The position numbers were made by a program, and so were the translations under genes. Below the pieces are notes generated by a model. It saw only the letters and a program-made list of their open reading frames with translations, was not told the origin of the DNA and searched no databases. 64,000 nucleotides of DNA from Chara braunii. Lineage: Eukaryota; Streptophyta; Charophyceae; Charales; Characeae. Shown here piece by piece: positions 11,731 through 22,128 of the stretch. Position 1 is the first letter of the stretch; each line of letters starts with the position of its first letter. The stretch lies in assembly GCA_003427395.1 (NCBI GenBank), contig BFEA01000174.1:2414815-2478814 (forward strand), given 5' to 3'.

Positions 11731-11940
11731 GCGTTGACCGGGTGTTGACCGGGGTTGACAGGCGTTGACCGGGGTTGACAGGCGTTGACCGGGTGTTGAC
11801 CGGGGTTGACAGGCGTTGTTTGGAAGTTGACCGGGGGTTGACCACAACGTTGACCAAGCGTTGACCAAGCGTTGACCAAGCGTTGACCAAAGCGTTCACC
11901 AAAGCGTTGACCAAGACTATTGAACACGAATTTGACCAAG
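11731..11940. repeat. GTTGACC minisatellite
   Basis: A degenerate array of 7- to 16-bp units such as gcgttgaccgggtgttgacc. I count 16 TTGAC cores in 210 bp, all on the plus strand. TTGAC(C/T) is the plant W-box core, but the array is equally explained as minisatellite drift in a retroelement leader. Confidence 0.85.
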
Positions 11941-12541
11941 CTGGAGCCGGCATAATCTCGCCAAGCCTTCAGCCTATCCNCTCGCCCTATGGATGTGCAC
12001 ACACCCTGTGGTACTTGCTGAGTCAAGTCTGTCTGTCTCTTCTTTCTGCATCGAGTCTCTTTTGTCCAGGTGATAGGAACTCTGTGGATGAAGGATAGGG
12101 CCTTGTTGACCAAACCCACACGGGCTGAGTAGGGCTAAAGACTGTGTCTGACGACTGGACTGTCCCAGAGGACACGAACCCTCCCAAGGACCGGTACTGA
12201 CCGGCGGGCTGCTCGGTGTGGCACGGTAGGGCCAAAATCCGAGTTGTGGGCTGCACAACAGGCCGTCTACGTCTTGAGAGGACTTGCTGATTGCGTCGTC
12301 CTGTTTGCGATGTTAAAGAATTCCTGAGGAGTTATGGGGGATCTCCTTAAATGCCTCCTGATCAGTAGTGAAGTCCTGTAGTGACAACCATAGTTTAGGT
12401 CTAGGCGAGTGACCCTAGTTGACAGAATCTTGTCCAAGATTCTGTGGTTCTTTAGAATTGAGTCAGTAGGTTTGTTAGTCAGGGGGAGTAGAGTCTAAGT
12501 GGTGAGGAGTGGAACCATTGTCTGGTTGAGCACCTATCACC

Positions 12542-13288
12542 ATGGTTAACACCCGTAGTGGGAAGAGTACTACCCCCCAATCCGAGACCGAGCAGGCCCG
12601 GATCGCCGCCACTTTGAGAGAGGGAAAAGTGAAGAAGGAGCTCCTCAGGCAGGCGAAGATGAAGGCCATTGAAGAGGAGCAGACGGTGAAGAAGAAGAAG
12701 TTGGAGGAGGAGCTGAGAAGACTCCAACAAGAGGAGGAAGAGAAGGAGAAGGCTGCTGAAGAAGAAGTGGCAGCCGAAGAGGAGGAAGAAGAAGAAGCAG
12801 AACCCCTCGAAAGGAGGCGTAAGGGAAAGAGGAGAAAGCAGTGGCACGAAGGCAGAAGATCCCTGGATTGAGAAAAAGATTAGTGAGTGGGTAACTAATC
12901 TAAGTTTGGGAGAAGAAGAGGAGGCGATGTTATATGTTCCGCAGGAGGAGAAGGATGTTGCAGTCAGGGAGTTTGAGGCAATGGACAATCCCCTGGATCG
13001 CCAGGCGCTAGAGAATGAAAAGAAGCTAGAGTGGAAATTGTGTCTGGCGAGCGAGAAGAAAAGGAGGAGGGAGGAAGCCAACCGGATGGCAAAATAGATG
13101 ATCCTCACGTTAGAAGAAGGTGGTACTGATGAGGTCCCCTACAGCCAGATAGAGTGGGGACTCGAGGAGGAGGACAGTGGTGTGGGCAAGGGGAGGACCT
13201 ATGCTGCTATCACGGCTGGAGGGAGGCCGCAAGGTAGAGGGGGCCAGGGCCAAAGGGGCCAGGCCTATGGTGGCCGAGGACAGGGCGC
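12542..13288 (+). pseudogene. gag N-terminal region of element A
   Basis: ATG at 12542 (accATGGtt) opens a product beginning MVNTRSGKS, a start I associate with a very common charophyte Ty3 gag family. A Lys/Glu-rich coiled coil follows (residues about 20-100). A frameshift near 12845 moves the frame; it continues as EKKISEWVTNLSLGEEEE through a second charged helix to a TAG at 13095-13097. The same frame then continues to a Gly/Arg/Gln-rich stretch (GGRPQGRGGQGQRGQ), where repeat R begins. No capsid domain is visible before the break. The zinc knuckle resumes at 20474, beyond copy A. Confidence 0.75.
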
Positions 13289-13622
13289 TGTCGAGCGCAT
13301 CAGTCCGGCACCGCACAGGGCAGTGCGCGACCCTCCCGGCCGCGTCACGCAGGAGTTGGTCTTTAATCCTCGTCGCGAATATACATGGAGCTTCCGCAAG
13401 CCGCTCCGACCGAGTGCGCCAGCCATACCTCTCGCGAGCCCCTACGACAGGATAGGGCCTACGCGAGGCTTGACTCACCTCCACCTTACGGGAGTTGTCA
13501 CCTCCCTTCAGCGGGAGTATCCCCGTCGAGCTACCAGTCCACCGTACGAAAGCTAATTAGCTGCAATCGCAGAGGTGGACCAGTCGAGGGCGTTTCTCGT
13601 TCGCTGTAGCATAGGGGGTACG
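13289..13622. repeat. dispersed repeat R, first copy
   Basis: Starts gcgcatcagtccggcacc and ends near cgctgtagcatagggggtac. It is repeated at 40456-40901, where the middle is an assembly gap. Here it lies between element A gag and copy A of the large non-autonomous element. The ORFs through it (13098-13556 plus, 13110-13484 minus) are not supported by the second copy. Family unknown. Confidence 0.7.
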
Positions 13623-15050
13623 AGCGGTATTACACCTTTATCGAACCCGCACGCGAACCGGCATCTTGGGGGGTTGAGGTCCCAAGCGAGACTCGTCGCC
13701 GGTCGACTAGGACGTATCCCACATGCCACACACACACCACTTTAAAGAACATAAAAATAAAACACACACACACCCACGCACGTACGTATACAAACACAGA
13801 ACGACTCAGAGCTAACAACGCGAAAACACTCATAGTACCTTAGTAGCCATCCCATAACTCTCCGATGCGGAAATCGGATAGGCGTCCCGCGCGAGACTTA
13901 GTATAAAACCGCGCGAACGCAGGGCTAACTCATATCGACTCGCAATGCAAGCATAAGCAAGCAGTCGCAATGGTGCGTACTATGTAGTAGCCATACTCAT
14001 GCGGTCCTCGTTAATCTCGAGGGTCGCATTCGACACTCACGTGTCGGCTGACACGCGCCTTGAGGGAATGATCTCTCGACGCTGGACAACCGCCAAGTGC
14101 AATTGAAAACCACACCCTCTTCTGTGCCCTGCGGAGAGTGGGTGGTACACAGGTTCATGCCTGTGGTGGCAATCGTCTCTTATGGCCCTGGAGACCAACT
14201 CCATCGTCCAGGGTCTGGAAAGAAGTCAAGGGGTTTGACTATGACGCCACGGACTACAACGTCCAGCTATAAAAATTAATAAGCAAAATCCAATCAATAA
14301 ATAAGTAAACACTCAACATTGCCATATCAAATCAGAAATCGAGATAAAATAAAAGAAGTGGGAAACAAAAAACCCATCAGGTATGCAGATCGTGTGTCAC
14401 ATGGTTGTCATTATCACTGCCTCCAAAGTATGGCCCATATACCAAGCTCCAAAATACTAACCTACATAAAACACAGGCATACACAATAGCCATATTGCCA
14501 TACACCAATGTGGTCAACTTTGTTGTTCCCTGTAACTCACACCACGCCTCACACACTCAAGCCCCAGTCATAGTCAAAATCTCCATAAATCTCACGAGTT
14601 CTTTATAATGGCCATTAAAAGAAGTCGGGTTAAAACCCTCAAAGAAACATATCAAATCTCAGGGCTAAGGCAATCAAGTCGAGGCACAGGTGTAAGCAAA
14701 GTTGTGTCGTGAGCCGACGAGTCGGCGATCAACCAACCGACTTGTTATCAGTGATAACAGAAAGTGATCCTTGTAGGATCAAGCTGAAGCTAGTCAGAAT
14801 GGTGGATCACATGTCCAAAGAGGACCTGTATCATAAGACAGACCAATGCCCAAGCTAAATCGTCAATGTGTGGAGATCAAATTTTCATGACACGTTCTCA
14901 CTCAAATCTCTCCTGATAGCCAAGCCTAGGTCTATCTCTAAGCCAGTGCCCAAAGAAAGGTAGACCTATGGCAAAATCTCCCCTATACAGAGTGGATCAC
15001 CAGAGTCTCCACCTGTCAAAATATAATCTATCTCCTTTCAACTAGGAAAA

Positions 15051-15560
15051 TTTCGGCAGCGCTTCCCGTAGGAAAAGTGCCTTTCCAGAATTTATATCAG
15101 CCTAAATATAAAAACAGAAATAATCTTCAACCTCCAAAGTCACATTTTGTCTAACTCCCGGAATTAGCAAAAAATTGGGCAGCACTCCCTTTTGTACTAA
15201 GCCATATATATAAAAAAAATCAGACAAGTTGAACTTTGAAAAGTCAAATTTTGACTAACTCCTTAGATTTGCAGATATTTCGGCAGCGCTTCCCGTAGAG
15301 AAAGTAGCTTACCAAAATTTATACAAAGCTAAGTTCAGAATTTTGACTTCTCAAGGTCCAATTTTGTCTAACTCCCTAAATTAACAAAAATTTGGGCAGC
15401 ACTCCTTTTAGAAAATGAGACTTTCCAAATTTTTACTAAGTCATATATAAATGTCAGACGATTTGAACTTTTGAAACTATAAAATTTGACTTACTCCTTG
15501 GTTTTGTAGAAATTTGGGCAGTGCTTCCCGTAGAGAAAGTGGCTTACCAAGATTTATACA
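15051..15560. repeat. degenerate ~115-bp tandem repeats in copy A
   Basis: Five units begin with atttcggcagcgcttcccgt or atttgggcagcactccc at 15051, 15174, 15278, 15391 and 15513, with spacings of 104-123 bp. Each contains a gaaagt...accaaaatttata segment and a caaattttgtctaactcc segment. Copy B lacks this block, which explains part of its shorter length. Confidence 0.8.
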
Positions 15561-15850
15561 AGACCAAGTATAGTAAATGCTCCAGAAAATGCAAAAATTG
15601 ATCTAAGTAAAATAAACTTAGCTCAACAAATGCAAGAATTGAAACTAACTCCTATGACTCTCGCACGCGGCCAGCAACTAAAGCAACTACCTGTCAAACT
15701 GAAACTCAGACTAAGTAGTAACCACACTCAGTCACATGCAGGTCAAACCACAAGGTAAGTACTCTCACCATCCCAGAGTAAACTTAACAAACAATAGTTC
15801 ATAGTCTTTCAATGATTTATCCCTTTATACCCAGCTTACATAAGGCATAA

Positions 15851-16643
15851 AGTCAGGCCACCCAAACTTATGGGACATGCCTAACTTTGCCATTGAGTAT
15901 ACACAAAACAGAGGGCACAACAACTTTTCTCTTCTTTGGGCACATGACTAGGCCGCCCTAGTCGCCCTGAACCGTTTGTCTGCACTTTGTCTTTTAAGGT
16001 AACATATGACTGAATCGGTTATCTTAGATCAAGGTTTGGCTTGTCCCTTCTTACCACAAGTTTACTCTTAATTAGTACTCTCTTCAGTTGGTGATAAGCT
16101 ATAGTCAGACCACCCAAACTTAAAGGACACTGTCTGACTAGCATGTTCATAGATAAATAATAGTAAAGTATAGCCAATAACCTTTGGGTTCCAGCATGTG
16201 CGAGGCATTGGGCCAGACTACCTAAACTTTTAGAATAGTCTGACTCTCTGCCTGGTTCATTTTTCTTAAAGCCAAAGCAGGAAGAGGTTGAGCCACCCAA
16301 ACCTATGGGACATACTCAGACCTCCTCGTTCAGAACCAAAGGAAACAAAAGAAACCCAAAATAAACAAGGCAACCAAACCACCCAAACTTATGGGACAAT
16401 GCCTGGTTCCTAAAAAGTCAATCACAGTTATAACCCTCACAAGTCACAGCAACCAGGCCAACTAAACTTATAGAATGGCATGACTCTCCATGCAATTCCA
16501 TAGCACCGGGTCTCCCAAACGTATGGGGACTTCCCAGCCTCTAGAGCAATCAGACCTCCCAAACTTATGGAATGGTCTGATGCTCCAAGCAGTCCAAAAT
16601 AAACACAGCACTGGGTCTCCCCAAACTTATGGGGACTTCCCAG
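15851..16643. repeat. hairpin array, loop type CCCAAACTTATGGG (copy A)
   Basis: About nine short hairpins share a central ccacccaaacttatgggaca-like loop while flanking stems differ. Perfect stems include 16104-16112/16134-16142 (9 bp), 16214-16220/16236-16242 (7 bp) and 16549-16556/16574-16581 (8 bp); others are 4-5 bp, or 4 bp plus 3 after a mismatch. A further stem without the loop lies at 15946-15952/15957-15963. Minus-strand ORFs across the array have no domain. Confidence 0.8.
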
Positions 16644-17339
16644 CCTTTGGTTGACCCAGTCAAAGATGCAATACTGCCTTCCTCCCATCCTTCCCCCCAG
16701 ATGCAATCCCACAATCTGCTTTCAGTCAAACAACAACAACCGAAACTGAATTTGCACAATCAGTCCTTTTCTTAGTCTGGATTGTATCCTGAAAGTCAAA
16801 CTGAAAGTCAAAATAGGGAGACAGGCAACATACTCAGTCAAACATAGTAATGAATACAAGTAGGGGCTATACTGGGTTTATAAACGGAAAGCAATGATTA
16901 CCTCTTAGTTCCCTGCCTCCAGAACTCCTCATGAGTTCTGGCAGAGCTCCCGCAATTTGTGGGCCGACTCCCCACAGAGTCTTGCTGCGGTCCTACGGGT
17001 TGCAATCCTGCGTGCCGCCTTCCTCTCAGAACAGGGTTAGACTTAGAGTAAGGAAGATAGAATGAGGGGTTTCAGACTCTCGAGATACAGGACCTCAACT
17101 CGCAGGAGAGGGCCTTGAAACCTTCACTCGCCTGAGGGCCCTGCAATGATGGCCAAAATCGTGCACCAATACGGTTAATCGAAGCTAAACCTCCTACCGT
17201 TGACTCCCTGACAATCCCCCAGATCGCCGCAATGCCCTTTCCTTTTGAATGAACCCAAACCCACCGCTGAGCCCGTGACTCAAAACGTGAGGTTCACGGG
17301 TAAGTCCACTAGCTTGCGACTTTTTCTTCAGTCACTTCA

Positions 17340-18060
17340 CTTGGTAGGATGAATTGTGCTGCGCTCAATAACCTAGTCCGCACCTCGCCATTGGCCTGTC
17401 GTGGCTTCGTTCCACCACGATCTGCGTTGTCGGCGAATGCGGGAATATGCAATCCTCAACGCGTGTCCCTTGTTGCTCCAAACAATAGCGAACAACATAC
17501 CAACCCGCAGGTAAGCCTCCAAGCGTTCAAGATGCAACGAGTGTGACTCTTCAAATTGCAAGTGAGCCTCTCCCCGGTATGGCAGTCCTAACTACAGGGA
17601 GCAGTCGGGCCACCCTGTCCTACACAACTGAAACACCCCCTTACTCAACTGGCTGTAAGCAGTATTTTTCCTGTCCCTCAGTACTGAGCAACTGCGGCTC
17701 ATGCACACCACCTCGGCCAGTAGACAGGGTTGCAACCTCTGTAGCTTTCTCCCGACCACTCCACTTATAGAGATGAGCAGCGTACCAATCAGTAATTTAG
17801 CTCCCAAACCTTCGCTGCGCATCTGCAGTCACCTTACTCGACAGTATAGGCAACGTGCTGGTTCACCGTTGGCCTGTGCTTTCGCAACTAACATGTTGCC
17901 TCAGTAGGCAAGTTTCTGACTCCGTAGCTTGTTGCCCAGTTTCAGCAGGAAGTACGGCACTTTGGCCAGTACGCAAGTCTTATGTCGGCAGTTCGCAGCC
18001 TTTCAATCCACTTCGCATCACCAGTTCACCCCATTGCTACCCCTGCTCTCTACTCGTTTG
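17340..18060. repeat. degenerate repeats with splice-donor-like words (copy A)
   Basis: Words close to GCAGGTAAGCCTCC recur, for example at 17507-17520 and, as gcaagtgagcctctcc, at 17558. Related words occur in copy B (50683, 50889, 51030), with an exact GCAGGTAAGCCTCC at 51257-51270. The unit boundaries are unclear. No ORF is conserved through the block. Confidence 0.5.
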
Positions 18061-18602
18061 CTGTCATTAACACCTGAATAAACCTGGCTACTCATACGAC
18101 CAGGTTCAGCCAGAACTCTTGGGCCAAGAGGAGCCGGCTGCGATGATAATAACCAACAATTCAGTCGAGACCGCGAGGAAACAAAAACACGACCCTGACC
18201 CCGGAAAAAGTGGCAAATACGACGATGATTACTAAGGAAGTGGGCACAGTAGGCAACGCTACGGCCACGAGGGGCAGCTCGATTATGCCAAACAACCGAC
18301 AGAGCACTCACGACTACGGGGAGAAAAGCGGCTTCAGGACCTGTGCCCCGGGATCCTACTTACTAAAAGTGCAACAAACTGAGAGTAAATCTTCCGCTAG
18401 AACCGGATCAGGCACACCGTATGCATGGTAAGCATAGAAAAGAGAGAGAAAAAAAATACATCATCGTATTTTAGTCTTTCCCTCTGGGCGCAACTCTTGG
18501 CATCGACCCCGGGCGAATCACTAACCTATGGACAAAACTATCATCGCCATCATGCTCGCAACGCCCCGAAACCCCTACTATGAATTTTTTCTTGTCTGTT
18601 TC

Positions 18603-18979
18603 TGCTCAGAAATGAGCAAAAGCCGTTTGTTTCCTCTTCTTGCTTCCCTCCTTCATCCACATCTCTGTGCAGCACTTTCTCTATCTAACTCTCATCCTAC
18701 TGACTCTCCACAGAAACGAGTGTGAGATTTGGCATCGCCCTGCCAAAAAAAAACCATCTAGCATCTTAAATCGCCGAAAACGATCAAGGAATGATCGAGT
18801 TATAACAATTTTGCTTCCATCTTCTTCTTCGCTCACTCCCGCCATATCTTCGTGCACACTGTTTCTTCTAACCTCTTCGTCTGCTAACTTTTCACAAAAA
18901 CTAATGCTACTACACTCGCCCGGTCCAATAACCTCTCCCTACCACTTTCCCCGCTCGTTTTGATCAAGAAACGACCGGG
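18603..18979. repeat. second hairpin class in copy A
   Basis: Hairpins lie at 18603-18608/18613-18618 (TGCTCA gaaa TGAGCA), 18781-18786/18792-18797 (CGATCA aggaa TGATCG) and 18950-18960/18969-18979 (10 of 11 pairs, loop tgatcaag). The last has a counterpart in copy B at 52847-52876 with the same loop type and compensating stem changes. Confidence 0.7.
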
Positions 18980-20163
18980 ATATCACTTTCCTCTTCCCAC
19001 GACAACCCTCTTTCCATTGCCATCCCCGCCGAATGCACCCTGACGCAGTTCCCATCCAGATTCATTCACTGTTCACTCCTTGTCCTCTGCTGCCCGTCGC
19101 CCCTTTTCATCCTTCCTACTACGTTCGCCCGTTCAGTCCATCGCTACTCCCTCTCTGCTCAGTGCCTCCTGGAACCCCCTGTTACCGCTTCTCTGTGTCC
19201 GTCACGGCTGTTCTACTCCAACTACCGTCGCTCGCTGATCCTATCCTGCTCCCCCCCCCCCTCCCGTGACTCTGCGCTGGATGCCTCGCCGCTGTACTCT
19301 TTGTCACTTCCGACTGCCAACACCTCCGTCCACCAATCTCCGCGGTTGCTCTAGCCGGCCTGAGGGAGGTTTCAGGGAAGGTCTGCCTCAGGCAGATCGA
19401 TTAATCTTTCGTCCCTATACCCGAGGCCGACAATCACCCCCTGTAGTAAATCTTCCCCCACCGCCTCCAGTTACCTTGTCTCAGCAGAGCCGCCCCTCTA
19501 GTCTTGTGGTCCTTTGCTGCATTGCCCCGGGCCGCTCCTGGCCGAGCGCCACCCACATCTTTTCAGGCTCCCAACGGGCAATTCCACACACCAATAGCGG
19601 TCGTGGAGCCAAAGGCACGGGCCTGCTGCGAAACTTGTCGCGCGGACCCAGGCAATGCGGGTCCAAATACAAATCATGGTAGTAGTAGCAAAAGAGACTT
19701 TGAAGCCTCAAGCGGGGTGGGCTCTGTAGGAGCGGCTGCTGCAGCCAACACCGTTGCGGGCCCCTGCCTGTCGCCCCCGTTATCGCAAGCGACTCACCCT
19801 CTCGCGGGTACCGGCAGGTTTGCTCACACTCAAGCCTCTCACAGCAAACTATGCCCGAAAATAGTGCCCCGACGCCGGTCTCGGAACCGATCTCTAAGTC
19901 AAAGGCGCAAAATAAAAATGGGAATAATAATAATAATAAAGATACTACTGCATAAAAATAAAAGCGGGGGAACACAAAAATTAAGGGGACGTGGGGGTCG
20001 CGCATCCCTTTGGCCTACAACCCCGCGCACACCCTAGCCGCACAGGGTTGCACTCCGTCGCCGACGCACCTCACATGCCGCGTATGCCCGACCCGCGCAT
20101 GGCTGCACCTCGCCATCGACACCCCACTCGCGCTACTAACTACGGACGAGGCCGCACCAGCAT

Positions 20164-20235
20164 GACTTGCATAAAGCACGCCAAATACCCTTACTAGTGC
20201 GACTTGCAGGAAACACGCCAAATACCCTTGTAAGG
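20164..20235. repeat. 37-bp tandem pair at the right end of copy A
   Basis: The segment gacttgca..aa.cacgccaaatacccttac repeats at 20164 and 20201. Copy B has only one unit, at about 54200-54235. The shared end of the two large copies falls at the last unit. Confidence 0.75.
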
Positions 20236-20520
20236 GTGTTTGGTACGACAACGATCAGGGGGTTGGCGGCCCAAAGAGTTGTCAAGAGGGAGGTAGGGGT
20301 CAAGGTTCCCCACCAAATCGTCAGGGTCCTAGTCGGCCACCACAGCGATGAGGTGGAGGATCACCTCAAAGGAGAGGAGTATGCAGCCAGGCTTGCCACA
20401 GGGCAGGCCATGGGAAGATTTGGGCCTAGATCAGAGAGTTTGGCAGCAACTTGTGGATCAGGGTCAGTGCATCTAATGCGGTGACCCGGCCCACATAATT
20501 AAATATTGTCCTAAGTATAG
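20236..20520 (+). pseudogene. gag C-terminal region and zinc knuckle, element A
   Basis: Gln/Gly/Pro-rich sequence resumes after copy A. It leads to a CCHC zinc knuckle at about 20468-20512 of the form C-I-stop-C-G-D-P-A-H-I-I-K-Y-C-P, with spacing C-X2-C-X4-H-X4-C. A TAA replaces one residue inside the knuckle, and further stops and a frameshift lie upstream. It binds element RNA in intact relatives; this copy cannot. Confidence 0.7.
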
Positions 20521-20771
20521 ACAGGCCCGATGGGCTGCCCAAGAGTCAAAAGGCAGCCGCGGGTAGGGGTCGCAACTGCCCCTACTGCTAGGCCATGTGG
20601 GGAAGCAAGCACGCGCACAGAGGAAACTCCCACACCATATGAGCCTTCGACAGAGGTTGCAGGCCAGTGCCAAGTTAGCTGTCCAGAGACTGATTGTGTC
20701 AGCGTCTCTCTAGGCACTTCCCTCACAGGCGTGGCAGAAGAGTTGAAGGAGAGGATGCCTGCCTAGGCCAA
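20521..20771 (+). other. decayed gag-protease linker of element A
   Basis: Low-complexity sequence between zinc knuckle and protease, with several stops. A 78-codon ORF (20530-20766) ends six codons before the protease ATG and has no recognisable motif. Confidence 0.4.
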
Positions 20772-21221
20772 AATGAAGAAGGAAAGCAAAGGACAACTAG
20801 TTTTAGTTGACATAGAGATTTTTAGGAGTAGAGTAGGGGCCCTTATTTATTCAGGGGCCACCCACAGTTATATTAGCCGTAAAGCGTTGAAGAAGCTAAG
20901 GCTAGGGTTGAAGGTCCAGAAGTTGTAGTTGATGTCCTCGCAGACAACCACACTATGCGAGTTGAGGACTACGTAGAGGGAGTCCAGTCGTATTTTCGCC
21001 TAGAGAAAGATGGGAAGGTGGAGAAAGTTCTCCATTCCCTGACTCTCCTCGTTCAGGATGACCTTCCTTTCGATATAGTCCTAGGTATGGACTGGGGAGA
21101 GGCAGCAGGAGCCACACTTCATCTGAGAGAGCATGAGTGTAGGCTCCCTAGTCCGTCAGGCGAGGTCAAGACGGCCCATCTGTTCCATGTGTTAGGTGTG
21201 GACAACACCTTGGCACATTGA
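20772..21221 (+). pseudogene. retropepsin-like protease, element A
   Basis: From ATG 20772 the frame reads GALIYSGATHSYISRKALKK. The canonical Ty3 motif is ALIDSGATHSYIS, so the catalytic Asp is Tyr here (one G to T change). A TAG and frameshift near 20925 follow, and the C-terminal half continues in the ORF 20955-21221, including DIVLGMDW, the conserved flap-proximal motif. Loss of the active-site Asp means the protease would be inactive even if the frame were intact. Confidence 0.75.
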
Positions 21222-22128
21222 TATCTCAGTGCTCCCGCGTTCACGCGACTAGTTAAGAAGGAGCAGTTAGAGGAGCAGGTCTTTGTAGCTTATGTGAGAC
21301 CTGTCACTGAGCCTAAGCTGCTGGAGAAGCGTATAGACCCAGCTATTGCCAAGCTGCTGGAAGAATTTAAAGATTTGACAGAGCCGCCGACAGGAGTAGT
21401 GCCGCGACGAATGCAGCACAGAATAGAGATAGCCTAGCAAATGTCCCCCAAGGAGTTAGAGGAGCTGCGCAAGCAGTTGGACGAGCTCCTCGAAAAGGGT
21501 TGTATTAGGCCCAGTTCATCTCCTTTTGGAGCACCAGTTTTGTTTGTCCCCAAAAAGGAAGGAGAGCTAAGGATGTGTATAGACTATAGGGGTCTGAATG
21601 CGATCACAGTTAAGAATGTTGAACCACTGCCCAGGATAGACGATCTCTTAGATCGGGTGCAGGGTTGCAGATATTTCTCGAAGATTGATTTGAAGTTCGG
21701 ATATCATCAGATAGAGGTCCATCTCAATGACCAGTACAAGACTGCGTTCCGGACTCGATATGGGCATTATGAATTCATAGTGATGCCCTTCCTTTGGACT
21801 GACCAATGCGCCAACTACATTTCAGCGATGTATGAATAATTTGTTTAGGCCTTGGTTAAATAGATTCGTCGTAGTTTACTTGGACGATGGCTTAGTGTTC
21901 AGTATGACCCTCCAAGAGCACCGGGGTCATTTGAGGCAGGTCTTGGTCGACACCCCGCATATTGACAGAGTTGCGGTCGTTCCTAGGCCTAGCTAACTAC
22001 TATAGGAAGTTCGTGAGGAACTTCTCAACTATCGCCGCTCCCCTTCGCAGGTTGCTTAAGAAAGAGGCAATCTGGCAGTGGGATAGAGACTGCACGTCTG
22101 CGCTAAAGAAATTGAAGCCGTCTATGCA
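21222..22128 (+). pseudogene. reverse transcriptase, element A, with deletions
   Basis: The frame runs from about 21228 with a TAG at 21436-21438. The main ORF 21441-21839 has fingers and palm motifs: [27 protein letters not shown] and [14 protein letters not shown] (motif A Asp). A frameshift follows VMPF. VVYLDD (motif C) appears near 21870-21890, then a deletion removes most of the thumb region. [18 protein letters not shown] (about 21994-22050) marks the connection region. RNase H is missing: sequence jumps at about 22128 from ALKKLKPSM straight to the integrase HHCC region. Confidence 0.8.

Larger units (their letters stand above)
13623..20235. mobile_element. large non-autonomous element, copy A
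   Basis: Both ends match copy B (48514-54235): about 780 bp on the left, from gcggtattacacctttatcg, and about 300 bp on the right, ending acgccaaatacccttgtaagg. The interior is related but far more diverged and contains several classes of repeats and hairpins. No transposase, RT or other protein domain is visible in 6.6 kb. I found no LTR pair or terminal inverted repeat, so its class is unknown. It is nested in element A gag next to repeat R. Confidence 0.7.

Noticed and set aside
15851-16643. CRISPR-like look of the repeats
   Set aside because: Units vary in spacing and sequence, the eukaryotic retroelement setting excludes it, and the intervening sequence is paired to the repeat arms rather than being unique spacer.
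19481-20037. Overlapping 174- and 177-codon ORFs on opposite strands in copy A
   Set aside because: No domain, GC-rich DNA, and the corresponding part of copy B (53650-54050) does not keep either frame.
13623-20235. Helitron identity for copies A and B
   Set aside because: The ends are not TC...CTRR and no Rep/helicase or standard 3' hairpin-CTRR is seen at the shared right end.
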